From assembly GCF_014696625.1 (NCBI RefSeq), contig NZ_JACJQL010000039.1:1-64000 (forward strand): a stretch of 64,000 bases of DNA, written 5' to 3'. Made by a program: the position numbers and the translations under genes. A model generated the notes under the pieces. It was not told the origin of the DNA. It was given only the letters and a program-made list of their open reading frames with translations, and did no database searches. Positions 1 to 8,798 of the stretch are shown piece by piece (the stretch's first letter is position 1; every line of letters starts with the position of its first letter). Origin of the DNA: Nostoc parmelioides FACHB-3921. GTDB taxonomy: Bacteria; Cyanobacteriota; Cyanobacteriia; Cyanobacteriales; Nostocaceae.

Positions 1-1
1 T

Positions 2-241
2 TGGATTGCTAATGGTAGTTTACCAACTAGTAAGAATACTGTGACAGACTTCGCTGTCGGTGTTGACAAAATTGGACTGGGTGGAGTTGGTGTGACACAA
101 TTTAGTGCTTTAAGTCTGTTAAAGCAAGGTGCTGATACTTTGGTGAAGCTAGGCGCGACTGAGTTAGTGACATTGCAAGGAATTACTTCAACTAGTCTGA
201 CTGTGACTGACTTTGTTTTTGCTGTCAGTGTGGTGGGTTAG
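2..241 (+). CDS. C-terminal end of an RTX-type (calcium-binding repeat) secreted protein, 5' truncated by window edge
   Basis: The reading frame is open from the first base, so the gene starts outside the window; only about 79 codons and the stop are visible. The visible part reads [10 protein letters not shown], then [32 protein letters not shown] and ends in [11 protein letters not shown]. This pattern (TDF..G.D.IG..G, D.L..LG...L..L.GI, ending FVFA) is typical of the C-terminus of cyanobacterial hemolysin-type Ca-binding proteins, the region that carries the type I secretion signal. A type I ABC exporter and HlyD adaptor follow downstream on the same strand, which suggests this is a substrate (inference). 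The repeat domain itself is not visible, so function beyond export is unknown. Confidence 0.75.
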   Translation, partial: WIANGSLPTSKNTVTDFAVGVDKIGLGGVGVTQFSALSLLKQGADTLVKLGATELVTLQGITSTSLTVTDFVFAVSVVG

Positions 242-253
242 TTATCCTAATTC

Positions 254-282
254 AACGTGAGTCTCCAACAGAGACTCACGTT
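254..282 (+). terminator. Perfect 12-bp hairpin after the RTX gene
   Basis: The arms AACGTGAGTCTC (254-265) and GAGACTCACGTT (271-282) are fully complementary around a 5-nt loop, starting 13 nt after the stop codon. No long T-run follows (AATTCACAT), so this may be a weak intrinsic terminator or a 3' mRNA-stabilising stem. Confidence 0.65.
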
Positions 283-991
283 AATTCACATATAGCGTGA
301 ATTAGAAATTTTCATGGTGTGCGTCCCTAGTTTGTTAATGACTAACTACTTTTAGTTTTGTTTGATTTATCACCAGCCGAATTTCCTTTGATTAAGAATC
401 ATTTACCGTATAATTTCTGAATTTACAAGCTCTGATGATTACGTAAAGTGGATAAATAAGTTGCATAAAAAAGTACAATTATTTTAATGAAATAAGTAAT
501 AATACACTACCTTAGTGGTATTCTAGTATCCTAGAGACTTTTTCGCTGTCAAAACTAACTGCGACTATGTCTCCAAGGCTAAATCAGAAAATTTCGTATA
601 AATCGAAAAATAAAGTTAAGTATCTAAGCCCAAGTATTTATGGGTTGGCAAAATAATGGTAATTTTACTTTGGGTATTTACTGATAAAATTTCTGGTGCA
701 TTTATGTAATAGCCACTAACAATTAAATCTTGCTAGTTTATGTATATATACGGTACAGTTGTTTAGATAAAAAGTATAAATTTTGATATGAATAATTTCG
801 GTTTAGTCTACTAAGTTCTCAGTAAAATTCTTTAAACATAGATAAGTTTAATAAGACAAATTACACTTTTGTCTTGGTAGTGAACCAAAAGCTATGTATA
901 AATTAAATGGAAAAACTTTAAATTTTGTCTTTGTAGTAAAAACTGACTAAAGCTGGCTCAAGTATAGATAAATTAGTTAACTGAATTAAAA
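283..991. other. AT-rich intergenic region, 709 bp
   Basis: No convincing ORF, RNA gene or inverted repeat was seen. It lies between the RTX gene and the ABC exporter and must hold the exporter promoter if the two are transcribed separately. No clear -35/-10 pair could be chosen by eye. Confidence 0.5.
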
Positions 992-3900
992 ATGACTTAT
1001 ATTAAGAGCGCCTTTCAAGAATTTCTTTTCACCATTGAGGGTTTTGACCAGTTACCAAGTGAGGAACTGACTCAAATCCTCGACAATTTACAGCCATTTC
1101 GCTATCGCATTGGTCAAAAAATTATTGGCAAAGAAAGAACGCCAGAACGAGTAACAATTATTTATGAAGGTCAAGTGCGGCTGCTAGGATTTGATCCGCA
1201 AACGCAAGTTCCCACAACCCTAAAGTTGATGAAACCGGGGGAAATCATTGGTGAAATTGGGTTATTGCGGGATGTGGCTTGTGAAACTGCGATCGCCTCT
1301 GCCGATGAAGTGATAGGCTTAACCTTAAATGCTACACATTACTTACGTTTGTTGGAGTCGTACCCAGGTTTTGCTCACGCACGCCAAAATCAAAGTTACA
1401 TCATCGAGGTTTTCGATGTTTTGAGTTCCCAGTTAGCTAACCAAGCTAACGTGATTAGTAACCTTGATGAACGGGCTGCACAAGCTCTAGAAAATGCCAA
1501 AATAGATTACCTCCCACCAGGAAGAAATTTCTTCCATCAATTAGACAGTGAAAGCATTTGGTTTGTGAGTGGCGGAACAGTGACAAATTACCCCATAGGT
1601 TCTCGCCTAGAACCTAGTGATGGAAATCGGGTAATTGAAGTCCAGGGAGAAAGTCCGGCGCGGTTAGTTGGTTTAGAGCCTGTAGATTTATTGTTTTTAG
1701 AGAACGATTATCACCCTGGTGGAGAACTTACCGTCTATGATAGTTCGCCCAAAATTACAGAAACTTTAGATATTCCCTACGCTAGCGAAGAAGAACTTCC
1801 CCAGTCACCTGCTGTTCCCAGCAACGCTAAACCAAGACAAAAATTTCCTTTTGTTCGGGGTAAAGGTGAATTAAATTCTACCTTTGCTTGTTTTCAAATG
1901 CTCACCAAGCACTTACAAATTCCCTTCCGCAAAGAAGTAGTGCGCCGCATTTTGAATGAGCAAATTAAACGTCAAGGAACCATCTCCTTCCCTGCTTGCG
2001 CTTATCTCTCCGAGTTAATTGGACTCAAAGCCAATCTAGTTGATTTACCGGCGGCGGCTATTACCCGTGTTCCTACACCGGCCTTAGTCCGTTATGGTGA
2101 TGGTTATGCGGTTTTGTATGCGGCCGATGCCAATAATGTAGTTTTAGGTGTGCCATCCCAAGGGATAGTACGCTGCAAACCCTCCCAGATACTTGAGCAT
2201 TTAGATATTGTCGAAGACAGTTATCCCCCACAAATTAGGGTATTGCTGTTGTCTGCTACCAAAGAAACACCACAAGAACGCTTTGGTTTACGTTGGTTCA
2301 TACCTTATTTATCTCGCTATCGCCGAGTTTTGATTGAAGTTTTTATCGCTTCTTTCTTTGTTCAGTTAGCGGCGTTAGCCAATCCCTTAGTTATTCAGCT
2401 CATCATTGATAAAGTCATCGTCCAAAACAGTATTAGCACCCTGAATGTTTTGGGAGTTTTGCTGTTAGCCGTTGGAGTATTTGAAGCAGTCCTCACCACC
2501 TTAAGGACTTACTTATTTGTCGATACTACCAACCGTATCGATATGGGTTTGGGTTCAGAAATTATTGACCACCTATTACGGCTACCACTACGCTACTTTG
2601 AAAAGCGTCCGGTGGGTGAACTCGCTACCCGCATCAACGAATTAGAAAATATTCGTCAGTTTCTTACTGGGACAGCCTTGACAGTAGGTTTAGATGCGGT
2701 ATTTTCCGTAGTTTATATCATTGTCATGCTGTTTTATAGCTGGCAACTTACCTTAGTTGGTTTAGGGACGATTCCCATATTTATCGTTATCACCTTAATT
2801 GCATCGCCAACGGTAAGTAGACAGTTACGTTCTAAAGCTGAACGCAACTCAGAAACCCAATCCTATTTAGTTGAGGTGATGTCTGGGATTCAGACGGTGA
2901 AGGCGCAAAATATTGAATTGCGATCGCGCTTTTCCTGGCAAGAACGGTATGCTCGATATGTAGCAGCAGGGTTTAAAAATGTCATCACATCAACACTCGC
3001 TAACTCTACCAGTCAATTTCTCAACAAACTCAGCAGTTTACTTGTGTTGTGGGTAGGTGCTTATTTGGTACTCCAAGGTGAACTAACTTTAGGGGAATTA
3101 ATCGCCTTTAGAATTATCTCCGGTTATGTCACCAGCCCAATTTTACGCCTAGCTCAACTTTGGCAAAGCTTCCAAGAAACAGCATTATCCCTAGAACGGT
3201 TGAGCGATATCGTTGATACGCCCCAAGAAGCCGAAATTGACCGCTACAATATTCCCTTACCGGAAATTCAAGGGTCTGTTAAATACGAGAATATTTCCTT
3301 TAGGTTCGCACCCAGTGGCCCTTTACAACTATCCAACGTCAATTTAGAAATTCCCACAGGGAAATTTATCGGTATAGTCGGACAAAGCGGCTCCGGTAAA
3401 AGTACGATGATGAAATTACTGCTGCGCTTGTACGACGTAGAGTCCGGCAGAATTTTAATTGATGGTTACGATATTGCCAAAGTAGAGCTATATTCATTAC
3501 GCCGCCAAGTTGGTGTAGTACCCCAAGAAACCCTGTTATTTGACGGGACAGTGCAGGAAAATATTGCCCTGACAAACCCTGATGCTAGCACCGACGAAAT
3601 TATTGAAGCGGCGCGAGTAGCAGCAGCCCACGAATTTATTATGAGCTTACCCAATGGTTATAATACCCGTGTAGGGGAGCGTGGGGCTGGACTTTCTGGG
3701 GGACAAAGACAGAGAATAGCGATCGCCCGTTCTGTTCTCCAAAGACCTAAACTATTAGTATTAGACGAAGCTACCAGCGCTTTAGACTATCCTACAGAAC
3801 GACAAGTTTGCCTCAACTTAGCTAAAGCCTTTCAAGGTAGCACAGTATTCTTTATCACCCACCGACTCAACACTGTCAGTCATGCAGACATGATTGTCGT

Positions 3901-4003
3901 TATGGATGCAGGAAAAGTTATAGAACAAGGAAGCCACCAAGAATTAATGGCGGCTAAAGGTCATTATTTTTACCTGTACCAACAACAGGAAGTAAATTTG
4001 TAA
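992..4003 (+). CDS. Type I secretion ABC exporter with N-terminal cyclic-nucleotide-binding-like and C39-like domains
   Basis: A 1003-aa inner-membrane exporter of the peptide/protein class. Residues about 15-150 look like a cNMP-binding (CAP_ED) domain (MKPGEIIGEIGLLRDVACETA); residues 155-250 may be a second, diverged one. Residues about 285-425 resemble a C39 peptidase domain: a Cys near residue 300 (STFACFQML) remains, but the place where the catalytic His is expected reads GDGYAVLYAAD, so it is probably a non-proteolytic C39-like domain as in HlyB. Membrane segments lie at about 445-720. The ATPase has Walker A GQSGSGKST (about 795), signature LSGGQRQR (about 900), Walker B LLVLDEATSALD and H-loop FFITHR. 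The HlyD partner follows directly. The likely job is to move an RTX-type protein across the envelope with a TolC-like channel encoded elsewhere. Confidence 0.9.
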   Translation: MTYIKSAFQEFLFTIEGFDQLPSEELTQILDNLQPFRYRIGQKIIGKERTPERVTIIYEGQVRLLGFDPQTQVPTTLKLMKPGEIIGEIGLLRDVACETAIASADEVIGLTLNATHYLRLLESYPGFAHARQNQSYIIEVFDVLSSQLANQANVISNLDERAAQALENAKIDYLPPGRNFFHQLDSESIWFVSGGTVTNYPIGSRLEPSDGNRVIEVQGESPARLVGLEPVDLLFLENDYHPGGELTVYDSSPKITETLDIPYASEEELPQSPAVPSNAKPRQKFPFVRGKGELNSTFACFQMLTKHLQIPFRKEVVRRILNEQIKRQGTISFPACAYLSELIGLKANLVDLPAAAITRVPTPALVRYGDGYAVLYAADANNVVLGVPSQGIVRCKPSQILEHLDIVEDSYPPQIRVLLLSATKETPQERFGLRWFIPYLSRYRRVLIEVFIASFFVQLAALANPLVIQLIIDKVIVQNSISTLNVLGVLLLAVGVFEAVLTTLRTYLFVDTTNRIDMGLGSEIIDHLLRLPLRYFEKRPVGELATRINELENIRQFLTGTALTVGLDAVFSVVYIIVMLFYSWQLTLVGLGTIPIFIVITLIASPTVSRQLRSKAERNSETQSYLVEVMSGIQTVKAQNIELRSRFSWQERYARYVAAGFKNVITSTLANSTSQFLNKLSSLLVLWVGAYLVLQGELTLGELIAFRIISGYVTSPILRLAQLWQSFQETALSLERLSDIVDTPQEAEIDRYNIPLPEIQGSVKYENISFRFAPSGPLQLSNVNLEIPTGKFIGIVGQSGSGKSTMMKLLLRLYDVESGRILIDGYDIAKVELYSLRRQVGVVPQETLLFDGTVQENIALTNPDASTDEIIEAARVAAAHEFIMSLPNGYNTRVGERGAGLSGGQRQRIAIARSVLQRPKLLVLDEATSALDYPTERQVCLNLAKAFQGSTVFFITHRLNTVSHADMIVVMDAGKVIEQGSHQELMAAKGHYFYLYQQQEVNL

Positions 4004-4008
4004 TTGGT

Positions 4009-4045
4009 TATTCCCAATCCCCAGTCCCCAATCCCCAGTCCCTTC
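4009..4045. repeat. CCCCAAT/CCCCAGT short tandem repeat
   Basis: Alternating heptamers CCCCAAT and CCCCAGT fill the gap between the exporter and adaptor genes. The same repeat type occurs elsewhere in the window, for example inside the RND gene near 38885 and near 61700. In frame it would encode an artificial PNPQSPIPSP leader for the HlyD gene, which argues for the downstream ATG. Confidence 0.8.
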
Positions 4046-4057
4046 TGCAAAACTACT

Positions 4058-5626
4058 ATGACTCAACTCAATAGCGATCGCCGTAATGGTAATAATAATG
4101 GGAAGCAAAATAAGATTGTCAAAATTGATGATCAAGCTTCACCAGAGACAAGCAAAGCTTTAGTGAAATTTAATCAAAATGACTTTGAGCAATCTGTCGT
4201 ACTGCGCCAATCTCCTATTTGGTCACGCACAATTATGCTGACCCTGATAGGGTTAGCTTGTGTGGGTATTGGTTGGGCATATTTTGCCAAAATTGAACAG
4301 GTAGTACCAGCTACTGGTCAACTGAAACCAGAAGGTACAGTTAAAGAAGTACAAGCACCAGTGAATGGTGTAGTGAGGGAGGTTTTTGTTAAAAATGGAG
4401 AGACAGTTAATAAAGGTCAGCTACTATTAACCTTTGATCAAGTTACCACCGTCGCCCAGTTAAATTCATTAGAAAAAGTTAGACGAGCCTTAACTCAAGA
4501 AAATCAGACATATCGCCGCTTGATGAGATCAACAGGTGGTATTGCTTCTGAACTAGAATTTGTTCGTAGTCGGTTGCCACAAGAAGCAACTTTTCTGTTG
4601 AGAAGTCGTGCGGCATTAGTTGCAGAAAATGAATTGCTGCGTACTCAATTAGATAATGCTACGACGGGTATAGGTTTAGATAGTGATGAACAAAAACAGC
4701 TAAAAGCTGCCAAAACTGAATTAGATTCTCGTGCAGCCGCCGCAGGACTAGAAGTTGCCAAAATTCAAAAACAACTAACTCAAACAACGGTAAAACTTCA
4801 AGATACTCAATCTAGCTTGGCAATCCAACAAAAGATTTTAGATAAGATTAAAATCCTAGCAGAAGAAGGTGGTATTTCTCAGCTACAGTATCTCAATCAA
4901 CAACAGCAGGTACAGACTACAGCAGCAGAAGTCGCCCAATTAGTTGAAGAACAGAAACGCCTGCAATTTGATATTGAAAAAAACCAGCAGCAAGTTACTA
5001 ATACTGTCGCCAACACTGATAAAAATATTTTAGAGAAAATTGCCGATAACAAAAAACGCATTGCAGAAATTGATAGTCAATTCATGAGAATTGTCCTAGA
5101 TAATGAACGCAATTTAGCCGATATCACAAGCAGAATTTCTCAAGCCCGACAGGAACTTAAATATCAAGAATTACGCGCGCCTGTAGCTGGTACAATCTTC
5201 GATTTGCAAGCAAATAATCCTGGATTTGTGGCGAATCCTACACAAAAATTATTGCAAATTGTCCCTAATGAAAACTTTATTGCTGAGGTTTTCATCACCA
5301 ATAAAGATATTGGCTTTGTCCGCAAAGGAATGAAAGTAGATGTCAGAATTGACTCTTTTCCTTTCAGCCAGTTTGGTGATATCAAAGGTGAAATAATTAA
5401 TATTGGCTCAGATGCTTTGCCACCAGATGAAATATATAAGTTTTACCGCTTCCCTGCCAGAATCAAACTCAATCAACAATACTTACAAGTTCAAGATAAG
5501 CAGATTTCCTTGCAGTCGGGTATGTCAATCAGCGCTAATATCAAAGTCAGGGAAGAACGCACAGTCATGAGTCTGTTTACGGAAATGTTTACTAATCAAG
5601 TTGATAGTTTAAAACAGGTGCGTTAA
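4058..5626 (+). CDS. HlyD-family membrane fusion protein (periplasmic adaptor)
   Basis: The adaptor of a type I secretion system links the ABC exporter to a TolC-type outer-membrane channel. The frame is open from a TTG at 4004, but those 18 codons read through repeat DNA, so I choose the ATG at 4058 (MTQLNSDRR, 522 aa). One membrane helix is at about residues 55-75 (TIMLTLIGLACVGIGWAYF). A lipoyl/barrel-sandwich half follows (VQAPVNGVVREVFVKNGETV), then a long Gln-rich coiled coil (about 130-370), the second lipoyl half (ELRAPVAGTIFDLQ) and a beta-barrel region (DVRIDSFPFSQFGDIKGEI). It lies 54 nt after the exporter gene and is probably in one operon with it. Confidence 0.9.
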   Translation: MTQLNSDRRNGNNNGKQNKIVKIDDQASPETSKALVKFNQNDFEQSVVLRQSPIWSRTIMLTLIGLACVGIGWAYFAKIEQVVPATGQLKPEGTVKEVQAPVNGVVREVFVKNGETVNKGQLLLTFDQVTTVAQLNSLEKVRRALTQENQTYRRLMRSTGGIASELEFVRSRLPQEATFLLRSRAALVAENELLRTQLDNATTGIGLDSDEQKQLKAAKTELDSRAAAAGLEVAKIQKQLTQTTVKLQDTQSSLAIQQKILDKIKILAEEGGISQLQYLNQQQQVQTTAAEVAQLVEEQKRLQFDIEKNQQQVTNTVANTDKNILEKIADNKKRIAEIDSQFMRIVLDNERNLADITSRISQARQELKYQELRAPVAGTIFDLQANNPGFVANPTQKLLQIVPNENFIAEVFITNKDIGFVRKGMKVDVRIDSFPFSQFGDIKGEIINIGSDALPPDEIYKFYRFPARIKLNQQYLQVQDKQISLQSGMSISANIKVREERTVMSLFTEMFTNQVDSLKQVR

Positions 5627-5739
5627 ATAGTTAAGATGTCAGGTATTGAATTTACACATCTTTTGGTGTTGACAGTTGACAGTTGACCCTTATCCTGTTT
5701 GGGCTTTCCTAATTTTGAATTTTGAATTGATATAAGCTG

Positions 5740-6234
5740 ATGTATCCTCAACGTATTGAACCTCAACCGGGACAAGAATCTGTTTGGGACTATCCTCGTC
5801 CCCCTCGCTTGGAAGACACAAGCAAACATATTCAGATAATTTTTAATGGGGTAATCATCGCCGATACCCAAAATGCCAAGCGTGTTTTAGAGACAAGCCA
5901 TCCGCCTTCCTATTACATTCCTCCAGGGGATATCAAAATGGAACACCTCATCCCTACACAACAATCAAGTTTTTGTGAGTGGAAAGGATTAGCCGGCTAC
6001 TATACAATCCGTGTGGGGGATAAAGAAGTGCAAAATGCAGCATGGTTCTACCCCAATCCGACAACAGCATTTGCATCGCTGCAAGATCATGTCGCATTTT
6101 ATGCCCATCTTATGGATGCTTGCTATGTTGATGGCGATCAGGTGGAACCACAACCAGGGAATTTTTATGGTGGTTGGATCACAAAAGATGTTGTCGGCCC
6201 CTTTAAGGGTATCCCTGGTAGTTGGGGATGGTGA
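5740..6234 (+). CDS. DUF427 family protein
   Basis: A 164-aa soluble protein. The C-terminal two thirds match the DUF427 pattern: FNGVIIADTQNAKRVLETSHPPSYYIPPGD, then CEWKGLAGYYTI and NAAWFYPNPTTAF. The first 30 residues are Pro-rich. No enzymatic role is known to me for the family. The ATG at 5740 lies about 110 nt after the HlyD stop, past a TTGACAG repeat, so co-transcription is uncertain. It converges on kdpD with an 8-nt gap. Confidence 0.85.
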   Translation: MYPQRIEPQPGQESVWDYPRPPRLEDTSKHIQIIFNGVIIADTQNAKRVLETSHPPSYYIPPGDIKMEHLIPTQQSSFCEWKGLAGYYTIRVGDKEVQNAAWFYPNPTTAFASLQDHVAFYAHLMDACYVDGDQVEPQPGNFYGGWITKDVVGPFKGIPGSWGW

Positions 6235-6242
6235 AATTTTTT

Positions 6243-7376
6243 TTAGCGCCTGGTTGAAGGTGTTTTTTCAGTAGCAATGATGTGTAAATCGATGTTTTTT
6301 AGCAAGCGGACTAACTTGTGCGTTAAAGAACCTTTGAGGAGAATTTGCCAGCGCGATCGCTGACTTTCACCGATGACGATTTGTGTAATACGATATTGTT
6401 CTGCGACCTGGGCGATCGCTTTACCAACATCACCACTAGTCACGCGAATAAAAATACCTGCAAATTCTTTACATAATTTCTCACAGGTGTCGATGTGTAG
6501 GCTTTCTTCTTTGGTGAGGAAGTGTTCAGGATCAGCAACAAATACTACATATAAGGGTGCATTCATGTAATTAGCGAGTCTTGCACCCCGACGCAACAGC
6601 TGTAAGGATTGGGGATAGGTAGAGACGCACACTAAAACTCGTTCGTGAATATTACAGAATTGTCCATTGGGCGTAGTGGCGTTTACTCCAGGTATCGCTT
6701 CTTCTTCTACATTGTCTGCTACTTCCCGCAAAGCCAATTCCCGCAAAGCAATGAGGTTACGACGTTGAAAAAAGTTATCTAGGGACTGTTGAATTTTTTG
6801 TGGTGCGTAAATTTTCCCTTCTATTAACCTTTCTTGTAAGGTTTCCGGTGTAACATCTACAACCACAACTTCATCGGCTTCTTTCAGAATCCTGTCGGGT
6901 ACACGCTCTCTGACAACCACACTAGTTATTTTCGCTACCACATCATTGAGACTTTCCAAATGCTGCACATTCATGGTGGAGTAGACATCAATACCGGCGG
7001 CTAAGATTACTTCTACATCTTCATAGCGTTTTTCTCGTGGTGAACCAGGGACGTTTGTGTGAGCTAGTTCATCAACTAATACTAACTGGGGTATAGACCC
7101 ATAGCGGCTTGTCGATAGACATCGCTTTAAAATAGCATCTGTATCCATTTCAGTGAGTGTTAGTCCACCTCTGGCTATTTGCTGACGTGGAACAATTTCT
7201 AGTCCTGCGGCTTTATCGGCTGTCTCTTTGCGTCCGTGAGTTTCCAACAGATCAATAACAACATCAATTCCTTCTTGTTTAAGAGCCTGTGCTTCTTCTA
7301 GCATCCGGTAAGTTTTCCCTACACCCGGAGCCATACCAATAAAAATTTTATGTTTGCCCCGCTTTACTGGATACAT
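6243..7376 (-). CDS. kdpD: KdpD N-terminal-domain protein (truncated osmosensor lacking kinase)
   Basis: A 377-aa protein equal to the cytoplasmic N-terminal part of KdpD. Walker A-like GMAPGVGKT is at residues 14-22; VIDLLETHGRKET, LVLVDELAHTNVPGSPREKRYEDVE and STMNVQHLESLNDVV are KdpD signatures. A universal-stress-protein-like domain covers about 245-370 (HERVLVCVSTYPQSLQLLRRG..., VIGESQRSRWQ). The four membrane helices, HisKA and HATPase parts of a full-length (about 900-aa) KdpD are absent, and no kdpE lies nearby. Short KdpD proteins are known in cyanobacteria, so this is probably intact rather than a pseudogene. It is the last gene of the kdp operon, 161 nt after kdpC with repeat DNA between. 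Confidence 0.9.
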   Translation of the reverse strand: MYPVKRGKHKIFIGMAPGVGKTYRMLEEAQALKQEGIDVVIDLLETHGRKETADKAAGLEIVPRQQIARGGLTLTEMDTDAILKRCLSTSRYGSIPQLVLVDELAHTNVPGSPREKRYEDVEVILAAGIDVYSTMNVQHLESLNDVVAKITSVVVRERVPDRILKEADEVVVVDVTPETLQERLIEGKIYAPQKIQQSLDNFFQRRNLIALRELALREVADNVEEEAIPGVNATTPNGQFCNIHERVLVCVSTYPQSLQLLRRGARLANYMNAPLYVVFVADPEHFLTKEESLHIDTCEKLCKEFAGIFIRVTSGDVGKAIAQVAEQYRITQIVIGESQRSRWQILLKGSLTHKLVRLLKNIDLHIIATEKTPSTRR

Positions 7377-7410
7377 AGGAATTGGTCAATATTTAGAAAT
7401 CCAAAGTTAT

Positions 7411-7529
7411 GGCTGTTGACTGTTGACTGTTGATAGACTTGAAAGCCTTGTGTGGTAAGCGTTTGATCTTAGCTTGATGTCCTAATCTATCTGGCTACCG
7501 CTATAACCGTCAACAGTTAACTGTTAACA
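7411..7529. repeat. TGTTGAC heptamer repeats and GTTAAC-rich palindrome
   Basis: Two small clusters lie between kdpC and kdpD: TGTTGACTGTTGACTGTTGA near 7414 and a self-complementary run of GTTAAC/CAGTTAAC units at about 7508-7529. In the minus-strand kdp transcript the palindrome could fold and affect expression of kdpD relative to kdpC (inference). Confidence 0.7.
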
Positions 7530-7537
7530 GTTAACTT

Positions 7538-8137
7538 TCAGTTTTGTTGACGATTAATATCTTGCAAATCGAGAGCATAATTTAATCGCAGAACATTAAC
7601 TCCTGGTTCACCAAAAATTCCTAAAAATCTACCATCAGTGAACTTATTAATTGCTAGAAGAATTTCATCTGGTTGAACACCACGGGCGCGAGCAACTCTC
7701 TCTAACTGTTGTCTTGCAGCTTGAACAGAAATATGGGGATCTAAGCCTGAACCAGAACTATAGATTAAATCGGCAATAGGTTGAATATTATCATCGCGGA
7801 GTTGATTTGCTTCCTCAATGATGCGCTCAAGTAATGCAGGGTTACTAGGAGCTAGATTGCTACCACCAGATATACCTGTTGGTTTAGCTTTTCTGCCTTG
7901 ACTATATCTAACTGCGCTGGGACGACTGTGAAAATATTTTTCGGAAGTGAATACTTGACTAATTAAGCTGGAACCTATTGGTGTTCCTTCGATATTTTCC
8001 ATGATGCTACCGTTAGCTTGGATGGGAAATAAACCTTGCCCAACTACTAAAATAGCGAGAGGATAAATAATGGCTGTCACCAACCAGAAGATTAGAGTAA
8101 TACGAATTGCTCTCAGAATTTCTCGAATAAAAGACAT
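7538..8137 (-). CDS. kdpC: Potassium-transporting ATPase KdpC subunit
   Basis: KdpC stabilises the KdpFABC K+ pump and has one membrane helix. I take the ATG at 8137 (MSFIREILRAIRI, 199 aa); the frame is open from a TTG 21 nt upstream, which is less likely. The N-terminal helix is ITLIFWLVTAIIYPLAILVVG. Family motifs follow: GSSLISQVFTSEKYFHSRPSA, SGGSNLAPSNPAL, SGSGLDPHISVQAA, and ARARGVQPDEI near the C-terminus. Third subunit gene of the minus-strand kdp cluster. Confidence 0.95.
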   Translation of the reverse strand: MSFIREILRAIRITLIFWLVTAIIYPLAILVVGQGLFPIQANGSIMENIEGTPIGSSLISQVFTSEKYFHSRPSAVRYSQGRKAKPTGISGGSNLAPSNPALLERIIEEANQLRDDNIQPIADLIYSSGSGLDPHISVQAARQQLERVARARGVQPDEILLAINKFTDGRFLGIFGEPGVNVLRLNYALDLQDINRQQN

Positions 8138-8408
8138 ATAAATCAACTCAAAATTCAAAATTCAAAGTTCAAAATTAAAAACAGTCACCCACTTTTGCAT
8201 TCGGTTTTAAGTACTTCCAAGTAAAAAATATTCTATTGAGATTGTTGACCGTTGACGGTTAACAGTCAACAGTCAACAACTTTAAATGAAATAATTTCTT
8301 TGTTGGATTTCCCTTAAACCCAAATTTCCTCATAACATTTTTCCGTTACTATCAAAATTCAATTTTAGATTTTGTAGATGTAGATTTACCCTAGCTTTGT
8401 TACGATTA
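8138..8408. other. kdpG-kdpC spacer with short repeats
   Basis: A 271-bp gap inside the kdp operon. It contains AAATTCAAAATTCAAA repeats next to kdpC and an inverted TTGACCGTTGACGGTTAAC / AGTCAACAGTCAAC cluster at about 8249-8280. No ORF was seen. The gap is long for an operon, so an internal promoter or processing site is possible. Confidence 0.5.
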
Positions 8409-8705
8409 TTAAAATCGCTCTGGTTGAAAAACGACGACAAATAAGTAAATAATAAGTCCGGCAATCACCGCCCCTAAAATACCAAAAGCCCAGGCGGAGT
8501 TTTGATTTAGCGTAATACTAGTAGCTGCATAGACTCTTGGGTTAATGATGAGATGGAAACCTAAAATAAGAGCGATCGCTAATGTTAGCTGTTTTTTTGG
8601 CAATCTTGACCAAATATAGGCGATGATCTCCGAAAAACCTGAGGTAATCGCCTGTATCAGATCCACCATGAAAAACTTGTCATATCCATCAATTCCTTTT
8701 TTCAT
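8409..8705 (-). CDS. kdpG: KdpG-type small membrane protein with KdpF-like C-terminus
   Basis: A 98-aa protein with two hydrophobic segments: LTLAIALILGFHLI (about 44-57) and WAFGILGAVIAGLIIYLFVVVF (about 72-93), ending QPERF. The second helix plus short tail resembles KdpF, the roughly 30-aa stabilising subunit of the Kdp pump. Heterocystous cyanobacteria are known to carry a small extra gene between kdpB and kdpC, called kdpG, and this gene fits that position. The start may be ATG 8705 or an internal ATG at 8669 (MVDLIQAITS). It may be a fusion of KdpF with an extra N-terminal helix (inference). Confidence 0.75.
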   Translation of the reverse strand: MKKGIDGYDKFFMVDLIQAITSGFSEIIAYIWSRLPKKQLTLAIALILGFHLIINPRVYAATSITLNQNSAWAFGILGAVIAGLIIYLFVVVFQPERF

Positions 8706-8798
8706 ACTTTTTCTTATATACCCGCTTAAATTATTTAGTTAGTTGTCAGTTGTCATTAGTTTTCTTCTCTCCCCCCTGCACCATCTCGAATCATTTTT

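Noticed and set aside
992-4003. Active C39 protease in the exporter
   Set aside because: A Cys remains, but the expected His position reads GDGYAVLYAAD; a non-catalytic C39-like domain is more likely.
6243-7376. kdpD as a frameshifted pseudogene
   Set aside because: The downstream DNA holds no remains of membrane or kinase domains, and short KdpD proteins are known in cyanobacteria.
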